A DNA stretch of 64,000 nt from Bacillus sp. NTK074B (GCF_017303375.1 NZ_JAFKOH010000002.1:1-64000), one strand, 5' to 3'. Shown: positions 26,738 to 35,166, numbered from the stretch's first letter. Notes: generated by a model not told the origin, from the sequence alone. A program made the numbers and translations.

Positions 26738-27157
26738 TTAATGCTCCTGAAAGGTTTTCCTGAATCCATAAAACGGTCTGTACCCTTTTTGTTCATAATA
26801 CGTATGGGAAGTAGAACTTGCCAGCATCTCTATTCTCGTATCCGGATACAAACCATGTACGTATTGAAGCAGTGCGTCACCGATTCCCTTTCCACGAAAC
26901 ACACGATGGATCAGTAATTCACAGATGAATAGGGTGATAGATTGATCGGTCAATCCCCTGATATAAGCGATGATTTCTCCTTCATGTAATGCCACATAGG
27001 CGATAGTAGAGTTGTTCCATGCGTTTTTTGTGCTTTCCTTCTTCTCCACCAGGTTGTTCCACTGTTCCTCTGAGTTTAGATCATGAATACGCGTAAAGTC
27101 TTCCTCTCTATATTCTCGTACTTCAAAGACTACATTATCTTTCAGACTTAATTCCAT
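26738..27157 (-). CDS. GNAT family N-acetyltransferase
   Basis: A 139-residue acetyltransferase with the acetyl-CoA loop RVFRGKGIGDALLQYV at about residues 87-102 and a C-terminal YYEQKGYRPF motif. ATG 27157 follows GGGGAG; it overlaps the end of the upstream ASCH gene by 23 bases, so the two are probably translated together. Substrate unknown. Confidence 0.85.
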   Translation of the reverse strand: MELSLKDNVVFEVREYREEDFTRIHDLNSEEQWNNLVEKKESTKNAWNNSTIAYVALHEGEIIAYIRGLTDQSITLFICELLIHRVFRGKGIGDALLQYVHGLYPDTRIEMLASSTSHTYYEQKGYRPFYGFRKTFQEH

Positions 27158-27554
27158 TTCGCCACTCCCCACTTTCCACTTTTAATAATTCCGTAACCCC
27201 GCCATTCACCGCTTTAGAAAGATTCACCCATATGACTGCACCCATTGGATGCTTGTAAGGGAAAGGTTCATCAAACAGCGTTGGCTGATCCAACACCCAT
27301 GCATATGTCTTTTTGTAAGGCAGCGAAACGACGTCTTTTCCGTTAGCACCATGCCTTATGGAGTTCTCACGGTAATCTTCCAATGTCAATTCTATACTGT
27401 CTTTGATTTCAACTGTTCCTACGACTGTACCGGTACCGCTCTTTATTAATCCTACGCGTCCTCTGACAGCCGTATTAGAACCCCGTATCTCCCAGGTCTT
27501 TTCCCCTTTAAGGATGTAGTCGATCCATGGTGCTCTGATTATTAACCCTTTCAT
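27135..27554 (-). CDS. ASCH domain protein
   Basis: A 139-residue protein with an ASCH (PUA-like beta-barrel) domain: LIIRAPWIDYILKGEKTWEIRG at the start (in part APWIDYILKGEKTWEIR), RVGLIKSGTGTVVGTVEI in the middle and HPMGAVIWVNL at the end. ASCH proteins bind RNA or modified nucleosides; a few are N4-acetylcytidine amidohydrolases. It overlaps the GNAT gene, which hints at a linked acetylation/deacetylation role, but that is speculation. Confidence 0.82.
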   Translation of the reverse strand: MKGLIIRAPWIDYILKGEKTWEIRGSNTAVRGRVGLIKSGTGTVVGTVEIKDSIELTLEDYRENSIRHGANGKDVVSLPYKKTYAWVLDQPTLFDEPFPYKHPMGAVIWVNLSKAVNGGVTELLKVESGEWRNGIKSER

Positions 27555-27738
27555 TGATGGCTCCTTCTACACTTATTTTGTGAACAGGACGATCGACTCC
27601 ACTCCGATAAAACTCCTGCATATAGTCTTTTGTTTCATTTAACAGAGAAAACTCCAAGTCAAATTTACACACTGATATGAATCATGATTACTCATTCACT
27701 TTAACATAATTATCCAATGACGATAATCCCTTTAGGAT

Positions 27739-27770
27739 AAAAAAAAGAAGCTAACCTCTGGATCAGCTTC
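27739..27770 (-). terminator. Terminator of the ECF sigma gene
   Basis: On the minus strand GAAGCTGA / TTAGCTTC (one GU-type mismatch) is followed by TTTTTTTT, 20 bases after the sigma factor stop codon. Confidence 0.75.
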
Positions 27771-27789
27771 CTACACAGTGCGATATACG

Positions 27790-28719
27790 TTAATCCCAAT
27801 CAACGACAGGTTTATCTACTTGAGCCTTAATCCCCAGTTCAACTGCAGCAGCAAAAATCAATTCCTTCCTGAAATAGTAGCTGATGTGATGCACGATTTT
27901 CTCATTCTCCAATTCCTGATACTGTATATCATGAATTTCAGGACCTTTGTCGCCTTCTGATAGAATGACGATGACATTTCGTCCCCACAATCTAAATTCC
28001 ACAGCCCTCATACATGGAAGTCCATATTTCATGGAACCTGAGCGCATTTCTTCCTTTCCAAATTCCTGGAAACCCAGTGCGGCATCATTTTGTGCTTCTT
28101 CACTGATTAATGCCAAAACTGCGTCGATATCCCCCTCATTCATGGCTTTCAGGTATGCCTTGATGATCGGGTGAGTTTCAGATTGTGTCTGTTGGTTTTT
28201 GCTCTCATGTACATCTATCGTTTTCAGTTTTTCCTTCATACGGCGGACTGCAGCATAGACTGCTCCTGGTGTCGTCCTCACCATACCAGCCACTTCCCTG
28301 GCATCGAACCCGAATACTTCCCTCAGCAAGAAGACAGCGACCTGACGGGGATAAAAATGGTCAAAAAGAATGTGTAACGCTTCTTCTGCCTCCAGCCCAT
28401 CTTTTGAAGTATCTTGAAGACGTTCATCTTCTTCAAGGAGACCGACATGTCTTTTTTCTTTTCGGCACTGGTCAATCCACGTGGTTGTTGCCATTCTGTA
28501 CAAGTAGGCTTTCGGATTTGTAGGATGCCAACGCTGGTAGTATCCTCCGAACGCTTTTAGCATCGTATCCTGAAATAAATCTTCCCCATCCCAAGGTGAA
28601 CCCGTTAAATATCGGCAATATTTCCATAAATCTTCTTTAAATCCTTCCATCATGGAATGAAACTCACTCGCCAATTCCCTGTTTTTTTCCGTAAACAATT
28701 GATCCATGATTTCGCTCAT
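27790..28719 (-). CDS. ECF sigma factor with NTF2-like C-terminal domain
   Basis: A 309-residue RNA polymerase sigma factor. Region 2 lies near residues 25-90 (DGEDLFQDTMLKAF, then AYLYRMATTTWIDQ), region 4 near 115-170 (REVFGFDAREVAGM, TPGAVYAAVRRMK). A SnoaL/NTF2-like domain fills the last 130 residues (IIKAYLKAMNEGDIDAVLALI). This layout is that of ECF groups such as ECF41, in which the fused domain replaces a separate anti-sigma factor. ATG 28719 follows GAGGGGGAT. No anti-sigma gene is adjacent. TATAAT near 28771-28776 on the minus strand could be a -10 box. Confidence 0.85.
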   Translation of the reverse strand: MSEIMDQLFTEKNRELASEFHSMMEGFKEDLWKYCRYLTGSPWDGEDLFQDTMLKAFGGYYQRWHPTNPKAYLYRMATTTWIDQCRKEKRHVGLLEEDERLQDTSKDGLEAEEALHILFDHFYPRQVAVFLLREVFGFDAREVAGMVRTTPGAVYAAVRRMKEKLKTIDVHESKNQQTQSETHPIIKAYLKAMNEGDIDAVLALISEEAQNDAALGFQEFGKEEMRSGSMKYGLPCMRAVEFRLWGRNVIVILSEGDKGPEIHDIQYQELENEKIVHHISYYFRKELIFAAAVELGIKAQVDKPVVDWD

Positions 28720-28787
28720 ATTTATCCCCCTCAACAATTTTCATTCATATGTAAAACGTTTAGCTACCGCCAAATTATACGGACACG

Positions 28788-28826
28788 ACAAAAAAAGTGA
28801 AAAATATTTATTTCACTTTTTTATTT
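28788..28826. terminator. Terminator of the M50/small membrane protein unit
   Basis: Stem AAAAAAGTGAAA / TTTCACTTTTTT with an 8-nt loop lies after the minus-strand small membrane protein gene (ends 28868). Both sides are A/T-rich, so it can work on either strand. Confidence 0.85.
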
Positions 28827-28867
28827 TACCATATTATTCAATTTTCCTTAATCAAGGACATAGGATA

Positions 28868-29098
28868 CTATTGCCCATCGTGAGGCACCAATTCCTTTCT
28901 TGTTTGTTCGTGCTCCCTCCTTTTGTGTGCCTGCCACGTACGGATCATACTTGGTACACCAACTGACATGCTCACCATAAAACTCCATACAGTGTACATC
29001 CACTGGCCAGTGTATAATGCTACACAAATAAAAAACAACAGTTGACCCAACAGGGCAAACCATGAAGCAATCCATGCGAATATCAGATTCTCTTTCAT
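28868..29098 (-). CDS. Small two-helix membrane protein, 76 residues
   Basis: Two hydrophobic helices (about residues 5-27, IFAWIASWFALLGQLLFFIC in part, and 33-52) are followed by a basic tail KRREHEQTRKE. GAGGAGG stands seven bases before the ATG, only 12 bases after the stop codon of the M50 peptidase gene. A shared transcript and possible partnership with the peptidase follow from this spacing; the family is not recognised. Confidence 0.7.
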   Translation of the reverse strand: MKENLIFAWIASWFALLGQLLFFICVALYTGQWMYTVWSFMVSMSVGVPSMIRTWQAHKRREHEQTRKELVPHDGQ

Positions 29099-29110
29099 GC
29101 TATTTCCTCC

Positions 29111-30211
29111 TCAATATCCATCTAATAAATGACCTTCTCCTGCATGACGGTATGCATGTGATTGTGCCATTTTATTCTCGACCATTTTTGTCAATTCCGC
29201 TTCAGCTTGAAAATATCCATATAATGCTCCGTTATCAGCAATAATTTTTTTAACGTATTGAAGTTTTTCATAAGCTTTTTCCTCATTATTCTGCAGGTGT
29301 GCGATGATGGCTTTTCCTCTATAGTAACTGACCGCCTCTATTTTTGTGAGCGATCGTTGGAGTTTTATCATTTCCGTTACGTTTGGTTCATTGCTAAAAA
29401 AAAGCGAGAGCTGTTCCAAATGAATGAGAAAACCAAGGATATGTTTGTCTTTCTTTGTAAAGGGGATGTTTCGGTAGGAATTAATCTTTTCCATAGCGGG
29501 TTTAAATCCATTCGAAACCACTTCCCGGTAAAAGATCATCTGGGCATAAAATATATTTCCCTTCTTCACTTCCTTCTCTTCTGCCTTTTGAAGATACTCT
29601 CTGCTCCAATCAAGGGGATGCTTCTTACTAAGCAATTCTTTCATGATAAGTAAATCGTCAATGAGATTGAATGACTCCTCGTTCTTTTTGAACAGCGTAA
29701 TAAGCTGGTACCCATCACTTTTCATATGTATTTTCATTGGTATGATGGTGGCCATAAATATCGCACTATTCATCGTAGCTGAAAATAATAAGAAATCGTT
29801 ATGCATCCATACATAAAGGAAATAGCTTAGTGATGCCGCGGCGAGTGAAATGGCTGGTCCCCCCGCAACGGCCGCTGCCCATTTTAAACGCAGCTTTTCC
29901 TTTGTTGTCGAGGGAGGGATCATCATGGCCACACCACCTATAAATAGCCAACGTTTGTTTTCTTTTATTTGAATCCCTTCCATTGTCATTTCAATTTGAA
30001 TTGGACCTGCAGTAAAGAAACCAAATTCAAACCCATTCCATTTCCCGACTATGACATGCCCCAGCTCATGGAGGCAGATAGCCAACCACCCTGAAAATAA
30101 GATACTGACGACTAGAATCGTACCCTCCCTTAATGACTCAATGGAAAATCCTATCGTTAGCAAAATAAATCCAATGGCCGTGACCCATTTAGGGCTATTT
30201 AGTGATTTCAA
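29111..30211 (-). CDS. M50-like membrane metalloprotease
   Basis: A 366-residue protein. The zinc motif HELGH lies near residues 48-52, after one membrane helix and within the second, as in site-2-type intramembrane proteases. Further hydrophobic helices follow near 120-160. The second half (about 175-366) is soluble and helical, with a TPR-like look (AYEKLQYVKKII, YFQAEAELTKMV). The start is TTG, eight bases after TAGGAGGT. The classical NPDG aspartate motif is not obvious, so proteolytic activity is probable but not sure. Confidence 0.75.
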   Translation of the reverse strand: MKSLNSPKWVTAIGFILLTIGFSIESLREGTILVVSILFSGWLAICLHELGHVIVGKWNGFEFGFFTAGPIQIEMTMEGIQIKENKRWLFIGGVAMMIPPSTTKEKLRLKWAAAVAGGPAISLAAASLSYFLYVWMHNDFLLFSATMNSAIFMATIIPMKIHMKSDGYQLITLFKKNEESFNLIDDLLIMKELLSKKHPLDWSREYLQKAEEKEVKKGNIFYAQMIFYREVVSNGFKPAMEKINSYRNIPFTKKDKHILGFLIHLEQLSLFFSNEPNVTEMIKLQRSLTKIEAVSYYRGKAIIAHLQNNEEKAYEKLQYVKKIIADNGALYGYFQAEAELTKMVENKMAQSHAYRHAGEGHLLDGY

Positions 30212-30237
30212 AACTCGTTACCTCCTAACCAACTATA

Positions 30238-30269
30238 GAAGCAACCACGATCATAACCGTGATTGCTTC
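30238..30269 (-). terminator. Hairpin after natB
   Basis: GAAGCAATCACG / CGTGGTTGCTTC (12 bp, one GU pair) with an 8-nt loop lies eight bases after the natB stop on the minus strand. The following tract is only moderately T-rich, so strength is uncertain. Confidence 0.65.
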
Positions 30270-30277
30270 ATTGTACT

Positions 30278-31435
30278 TTAATTCATCACCCATTTATCCT
30301 TCAAGAACAGCACCCTGCCAATGATGAAGATCATCACCATAATCACCAGATTACTACCGATCGTAATGGCGATGTGCTCATAATCGACAACCCCCATCAG
30401 GAGTTCTTTAAATTGGCTGAAGAGGTTCAGAATCGGGATGGCAAAATGTTTGAAAGTGAGTTCATTAAGTCCCACATTTGTGATAAACATGCCTGGAAAT
30501 GCAGCAAGCATCATGATGGGTGCACTGTAGCTGCCTGCTTCCTTGACGGTTTTCCCTAGAATGCTTGTGATCATCTGGAGCGATGCAATAAATATGGCAT
30601 AGACAATGGTAAGCATCAGGGAAATCCCGACTATCTCATAGACATTCTCACCGAAGGAAACTGCTTTTTTCAGATTTTCTGTAAACAGACTGATTTCAAC
30701 AGCGAGGACAACGAGGGTGACAAGTCCTGTGATGACTCCAACAGAAGCAATGGTCAACCACTTTGACAACATCAATGTAGAACGTTTGATAGGTGTCATG
30801 AGCAATGCTTCCATCGTTTTTTTCTCTTTTTCCCCTGCGAATAAGTCTGCAGCCGATGGTGAGGTTCCCACTCCTATGGATATGGCCAGGATAAGAGGTA
30901 CAAGGAAAGATAGCAGGAACATGCTCCCCTCATCATCCGCCACCTCTTGTTGTGTGATAGTGAACGGCTGAATGATGGAAGGGTCCGTCCCCTCTGCTCT
31001 TAATCTCTCTGATGTAACTTCTTTTTCATAGGCGGTTAGGGCATTTGTAGCTGCATTCATAAGATTACTTGAATTCTGGCTGAAGGAGTCTCCGATTAAA
31101 GTGATTTCAGTTTCCTTTCCCTGACTGATCCTTTGAATGAAATCAGTGCTTACCATCATGGCGGCAAGTGCTTCTCCCTCTTCAACAGCTGCTCTCGGAT
31201 TGTCGGTCTTTACAAGGTCAATATTTTCAAATCCTGTGAATATTTCCGTGAGTTCACTACTGATAGAGGTGTCCACTGCAAGGGCATAGGATTCCCCTTC
31301 TCCTCCGGAAACCATATTCTCATAGAAGAAGACAAGTCCACTCATCATGAAAATCGGAAGGAAGACGGTAAGCAGAAGAGTTCTGCGGTCTCTGAAACTG
31401 TCTTTCAGTTCTTTCATGTAGATATTAAGAAGCAT
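30278..31435 (-). CDS. natB: ABC-2 type permease, NatB-like sodium exporter subunit
   Basis: A protein of about 385 residues with one membrane helix near residues 20-40, a large extracytoplasmic loop (about 45-170) and about five to six helices in the C-terminal half. In B. subtilis NatB with NatA exports sodium ions in an electron-independent ABC transporter. Size matches (NatB 386). The frame opens at 31444; ATG 31435 has AGAGGGG at a better distance. The gene overlaps the end of natA. A GGGTCCGTCCCCTC string at 30981-30994, like repeat C, lies in frame within the loop. Confidence 0.85.
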   Translation of the reverse strand: MLLNIYMKELKDSFRDRRTLLLTVFLPIFMMSGLVFFYENMVSGGEGESYALAVDTSISSELTEIFTGFENIDLVKTDNPRAAVEEGEALAAMMVSTDFIQRISQGKETEITLIGDSFSQNSSNLMNAATNALTAYEKEVTSERLRAEGTDPSIIQPFTITQQEVADDEGSMFLLSFLVPLILAISIGVGTSPSAADLFAGEKEKKTMEALLMTPIKRSTLMLSKWLTIASVGVITGLVTLVVLAVEISLFTENLKKAVSFGENVYEIVGISLMLTIVYAIFIASLQMITSILGKTVKEAGSYSAPIMMLAAFPGMFITNVGLNELTFKHFAIPILNLFSQFKELLMGVVDYEHIAITIGSNLVIMVMIFIIGRVLFLKDKWVMN

Positions 31436-32177
31436 AGTGCTCATCCCCTCTCACCAATTTACTCATAAAGATGTAATTCAGATCCCTGCTCTTTTCAGTT
31501 TTATATAATTCTTCAATTTCTCCTTGGTACACCAGTTCCCCTTTATGCATCATGGCCACTTTATCACACAGCATCGATACTTCCTCCATGATGTGGCTGG
31601 AGAAGAGGATGGTCTTGCCTTCCCGCTTCAGTTGATGGACAAGCTGGCGAAAAACATTTGAAGACGTGATGTCGAGACCGGTCGTCGGTTCATCAAACAA
31701 AATGATATCCGGATTGTGGATTAATGTTCTAGAAATAGCGACCTTCTGACGCATCCCCTTAGAGAATCCTCCTACCCGTCTGTCAAGATAATCTCTCATT
31801 CCGAACATCCTCGACAAGTCATCGATTCTCACTTTCGTTTCATGCTTGCTCAAGCCGTAAAGTCGGGCGAAGTATTGCAGGTTCTCCCTTGCGGATAAAC
31901 GGTCATATAAACCCGTTTCACCTCCAAATAACACACCGATCCTCGTTTTGATTTCGTTAGGATTTTTAATGGTATCGTAACCTGCTACTTCTATGAAACC
32001 CTCTGTAGGTGTCAGTAAAGTGGCAATCGCTCTTAGAAGCGTGGTCTTTCCTGCCCCGTTTTCACCGAGAAGCCCTACCACTTCCCCTTTCTGAACGGAA
32101 AGAGAGACATGCTTTAAAGCGGTTATATAATTCTTTTTATCTTTAAATGTCTTTGTCACTTCATTAATATGGATCAA
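31425..32177 (-). CDS. natA: ABC transporter ATPase, NatA-like
   Basis: An ATPase of about 250 residues with Walker A GENGAGKTT, signature GFSKGMRQKVAI (SKGMRQ), Walker B IILFDEPTTGLD and H-loop FSSHIM. With NatB it forms the Na+ extrusion pump that is induced by ethanol, protonophore or high sodium in B. subtilis. GAGGTGA is complementary to 16S rRNA and best placed for TTG 32177; the GTG at 32186 is embedded in it. Divergent from natR-natK. Confidence 0.88.
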   Translation of the reverse strand: MIHINEVTKTFKDKKNYITALKHVSLSVQKGEVVGLLGENGAGKTTLLRAIATLLTPTEGFIEVAGYDTIKNPNEIKTRIGVLFGGETGLYDRLSARENLQYFARLYGLSKHETKVRIDDLSRMFGMRDYLDRRVGGFSKGMRQKVAISRTLIHNPDIILFDEPTTGLDITSSNVFRQLVHQLKREGKTILFSSHIMEEVSMLCDKVAMMHKGELVYQGEIEELYKTEKSRDLNYIFMSKLVRGDEHYAS

Positions 32178-32246
32178 TTTTTTCACCTCATCAATATTTT
32201 ATATATTCTCATCATACAAACGAAAGGCGAAAGAATCTTTACTTAT

Positions 32247-32277
32247 GTCGTGAAAAGTCCATTTCTTGTCGTGAAAA
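32247..32277. promoter_or_regulatory. Direct repeats, candidate NatR (LytTR) binding site
   Basis: GTCGTGAAAA occurs at 32247-32256 and again at 32268-32277, exactly 21 bp apart, two helical turns. LytTR response regulators bind direct repeats with this spacing. The pair lies in the gap between natA and natR, upstream of a TATGAT box for natA on the minus strand and a TAAAAT box (32302-32307) for natR. Confidence 0.7.
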
Positions 32278-32335
32278 TGCCAAATCCTTCTTTAGAAATG
32301 GTAAAATGAAGTAGAAACATAGAAAAGCGGGGGGA

Positions 32336-33040
32336 ATGGAAGTGAAGGTTGGTCTGGTAGACGATCGGATGATCGATTTAGATAAATTAAACGGCATCGT
32401 TTCCCGTGCTGACGGTGTGGAAATCGTCTTTTCCACCACCTCCGCCGAGGAAGCCTATGACCAAATCAAGAGAGAAACCATCGACGTTCTGATTGCGGAT
32501 ATTGAAATGCCCCACCTATCTGGATATGAACTGGCTGATATCATCCACTCTCATGCCCTCAATATTTCGGTCATTTTTGTAACAGCAAACAGTGGATATG
32601 CCGTTCATGCCTTTGAGTTGAACGTCCACGACTATATCATGAAGCCATATACGAATGACAGGCTCACGAAATCTATCGAGCGACTGATGGAAAAGTCGAA
32701 GTCGGCTGAGTTGAAGGGCCGCCTTTACCTAAAACAAAAAAATGATATACATATCGTACAGAAGAAAGATATCGTCTTTATTGAAAGATCCGGCCGCTCC
32801 ACGACGATTTACACAAAAGAGGAAAGCATCAAAACCTATCTCACGTTGAATGAATTAGAAGGTGAATTGCGGGAAAGGGATTTTATCCGTTCCCATCGGT
32901 CCTTCATCATCAACATACACTTTGTGAAGAATTTCTCCCTTTATGCGAAAAATTCATATATCATCACATTTGAAGGTCTCGATGCTCAGGCCATGATCAC
33001 AAAGGAAAAAGTAGAGTACATGCAACAACATTATTTCTAA
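32336..33040 (+). CDS. natR: LytTR response regulator, NatR-like
   Basis: A 234-residue response regulator. The receiver domain (about 1-120) has the acidic pair VDDR and the phosphoacceptor aspartate in LIADIEMPHLSG. The LytTR DNA-binding domain (about 135-234) shows KKDIVFIERSGRSTTIYT and FIRSHRSFIINIHFV. Size and order match NatR-NatK of B. subtilis. A GTG at 32342 is seven bases from the G-rich ribosome binding site and may be the true start. It precedes natK by 14 bases. Confidence 0.88.
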   Translation: MEVKVGLVDDRMIDLDKLNGIVSRADGVEIVFSTTSAEEAYDQIKRETIDVLIADIEMPHLSGYELADIIHSHALNISVIFVTANSGYAVHAFELNVHDYIMKPYTNDRLTKSIERLMEKSKSAELKGRLYLKQKNDIHIVQKKDIVFIERSGRSTTIYTKEESIKTYLTLNELEGELRERDFIRSHRSFIINIHFVKNFSLYAKNSYIITFEGLDAQAMITKEKVEYMQQHYF

Positions 33041-33054
33041 AAGGTGGAACCGCA

Positions 33055-34032
33055 TTGAAACAAATGATTATCTACTGGTTCGTACTATCGTTAATAGGAT
33101 TTATACATATTCACCAAATATTTATGAATTTCCCGTGGCAATTGCCATACTATCTTACTTACCCGGCTGTTTTACTCATAGTATATTTGTTTTATAGAAA
33201 AACGATTATCCATACTCCCGATTTCATCCGAAAATGGAATATCCCTTTCTCTTTGGCACAAGGAATGTTGTTAGTACCATATGTGGCTGAAAAACCATCG
33301 TGGCAGCTGGGAGCATTATTTCTCGCATTTATCGGAATTGAAATCGCCAGATGGGATGTGGCAATGAAAATGAAGAGACTGATGAATGACCAAAAGCAAT
33401 ATGAAGAGGAGCGCACTCACCTGACAGAAACGTTCCGAATTGTCCGTAGTGAACGTCATGATTTCCTTAAGCACGTGACTTCCATTCACTACATGCTGGA
33501 AAATCATTACTACGAAGAAGCATCTGCCTATCTAGATGACCTGGTGGATGGTTATGAAGAAACCAACCTATACATTAAAGGAGAACGGGGCAGTGTAGCA
33601 GGGATCCTCCAGGAAATGTACAATCGTGGGAAGGCTTCAGGGGTTACGATGATATACGATGCAGACATGCCACTTTCTACCTTGCCAATGAAGGATAAAC
33701 ATATCGTCTCACTGCTTGGAAATCTGTTATCAAATAGCATTGAAGCTTCCACCGAGTGGCAAAAGCATTCCGGTAGGCAGGCAAACGTTAGCCTGCAGTT
33801 CTATAAGAGAAGTGGACTATATATGATTATTTGCCAGAATCCTTCTTTACCGATTCCGACACCGATCCTTGACCGGTTATATCAAAGGTATGGTCATACG
33901 ACAAAAAATAATCACGAAGGCCTTGGAACAAAAATTATTCAGGACACAATCCATGCCTACACGGGTTCCCTCGACTTCACGTATAAGGAAGAGGAATTCA
34001 CCGTGAAAATTAAGATTCCCGCCATTCATTAA
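33055..34032 (+). CDS. natK: Sensor histidine kinase, NatK-like
   Basis: A 325-residue membrane kinase. Three or four hydrophobic helices fill residues 1-100. The phosphorylated histidine is in RSERHDFLKHV (about 137-147), the pattern of kinases paired with LytTR regulators. The GHKL ATPase shows LLGNLLSNSIEAS (about 222-234) and GLGTKII. The start is TTG after AAGGTGG. It would sense a sodium- or membrane-energy-related signal and activate natAB through NatR; this follows the B. subtilis precedent. Confidence 0.86.
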   Translation: MKQMIIYWFVLSLIGFIHIHQIFMNFPWQLPYYLTYPAVLLIVYLFYRKTIIHTPDFIRKWNIPFSLAQGMLLVPYVAEKPSWQLGALFLAFIGIEIARWDVAMKMKRLMNDQKQYEEERTHLTETFRIVRSERHDFLKHVTSIHYMLENHYYEEASAYLDDLVDGYEETNLYIKGERGSVAGILQEMYNRGKASGVTMIYDADMPLSTLPMKDKHIVSLLGNLLSNSIEASTEWQKHSGRQANVSLQFYKRSGLYMIICQNPSLPIPTPILDRLYQRYGHTTKNNHEGLGTKIIQDTIHAYTGSLDFTYKEEEFTVKIKIPAIH

Positions 34033-34057
34033 GTGCTTTCAAGGCATTATCATACAT

Positions 34058-34096
34058 GAGGTCAGAGATTGTTCACTTCCGACCTCTCTTTTTTTG
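34058..34096 (+). terminator. Terminator of natRK
   Basis: GAGGTC / GACCTC with a 17-nt loop is followed by TCTTTTTTT, 26 bases after the natK stop codon. Confidence 0.7.
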
Positions 34097-34177
34097 TTGA
34101 TCCATGCACATTGAAACGTTTTGAACAAGAGCATGCGGGGAATATGCTTATGAACGATTCGAGAGGAGGAACCTCAT

Positions 34178-34297
34178 ATGATTGGAGCATCTGGAGTTGC
34201 ACTGTATATTATTATTCCTCTATTGATTATTGCAGGAATTATTGGAATAACGATCGGTTATTTTAGAAAAAAAGCGAGAAAAAATAGAAACTTCTAG
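34178..34297 (+). CDS. 39-residue single-pass membrane peptide
   Basis: A short gene with a strong GAGAGGAGG site seven bases before its ATG. It encodes MIGASGVALYIII, a hydrophobic helix through residue 29, then the basic tail RKKARKNRNF. A terminator follows 18 bases after the stop, so a complete small transcription unit is present. Function unknown; such peptides often modulate membrane proteins. Confidence 0.7.
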   Translation: MIGASGVALYIIIPLLIIAGIIGITIGYFRKKARKNRNF

Positions 34298-34312
34298 GAA
34301 TCAAGATGCGTA

Positions 34313-34345
34313 TGAGGCTCAGTTTTTAGCCTGAGCCTTTATAAT
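34313..34345 (+). terminator. Terminator of the 39-residue gene
   Basis: AGGCTCAG / CTGAGCCT stem with an 8-nt loop followed by TTATAAT, just after the small membrane peptide gene. Confidence 0.7.
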
Positions 34346-34384
34346 GCAAACAATTGATATATTTGTGTCATGCCCATTTAGAAT

Positions 34385-34560
34385 TTACCGATGCCCCTCT
34401 TTACGTGCCTGAATGTAACCATAATACACACATGTTCCATTTCCCGTTAAATCTTTTACTTCGAAGCGGCAGGTTTCATAGAATTTGAAATTATTGGCAG
34501 AGGTATGAGCAAACCAATCACCAACAAATTGATTGTCTCCTTCCTTATGTGTTAAGTGAA
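34385..34560 (-). pseudogene. Gene remnant of unknown family
   Basis: A minus-strand frame with no start codon reads like protein: HLTHKEGDNQFVGDWFAH, NNFKFYETCRFEVKD, NGTCVYYGYIQARKEGHR, then a stop. It overlaps the 3' end of tmrB in another frame and cannot be translated from a normal start, so I take it as the 3' part of a broken gene. The family is not recognised. Confidence 0.4.
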
Positions 34561-35157
34561 TATTCGCAGTTGCTTTATTTGTGTTTTTATCCTGCTGAAT
34601 TTCTTCCTAACTTCACTTCTATCATCTGGCAATAATGTGATTTCAAACAGATCCGCGATTGATTCTGCAACCATTTCCACCGTCATATTGTTTGTATGGA
34701 TACGGTTTTCAAAGATTTTGTGTGATAAACCTACTATGCATCTGTTGATCTGTTTTGCTCCCCATGAGTTCTTTCTATCTCCCCTTTTCCTTAATCTCTT
34801 TTCAATTATCTCTTTGTCCGCCCACAGAACAGCATGCTTGACAATTACACCATCTCTTCTTAATTCAGTAACAATTTCATGGAAATAATCTGTATCGACG
34901 ATTGTCATGGGCACAATGATGACACCATTATAATGTTCATCAAGATATTTCAGAATGGAATAGTTGCATTCCCTCCAAGGTGTGTAATCTTGAAAATCTG
35001 CTTTCGACGCCTGTTCAGGAACCATCTTTCTGAACAGGTATCCTACTTTTTCCGGGTCATATACAAAGGAATCAGGTATTCGTCTATGTAATTCATATGC
35101 CGTTTGCGTCTTACCGGAACCAAACGCACCATTGATCCAGACAATCAATTCAATCAC
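34552..35157 (-). CDS. tmrB: TmrB-like ATP-binding tunicamycin resistance protein
   Basis: A 201-residue P-loop protein. It follows B. subtilis TmrB closely: VWINGAFGSGKTQTAYELH with the Walker A loop, VYDPEKVGYL, VPMTIVDTDYF, KNSWGAKQINRC. TmrB binds ATP and tunicamycin at the membrane and gives resistance; C-terminal basic residues (KTQIKQLRI) may bind the membrane. A GAGGTGATT site precedes the start. Part of the minus-strand accessory stretch. Confidence 0.88.
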   Translation of the reverse strand: MIELIVWINGAFGSGKTQTAYELHRRIPDSFVYDPEKVGYLFRKMVPEQASKADFQDYTPWRECNYSILKYLDEHYNGVIIVPMTIVDTDYFHEIVTELRRDGVIVKHAVLWADKEIIEKRLRKRGDRKNSWGAKQINRCIVGLSHKIFENRIHTNNMTVEMVAESIADLFEITLLPDDRSEVRKKFSRIKTQIKQLRIFT

Positions 35158-35166
35158 CTCAATACC

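Noticed and set aside
26738..27554. Toxin-antitoxin pair (GNAT plus partner)
   Set aside because: GNAT toxins pair with ribbon-helix-helix antitoxins. Here the partner is an ASCH protein and the order and sizes do not fit.
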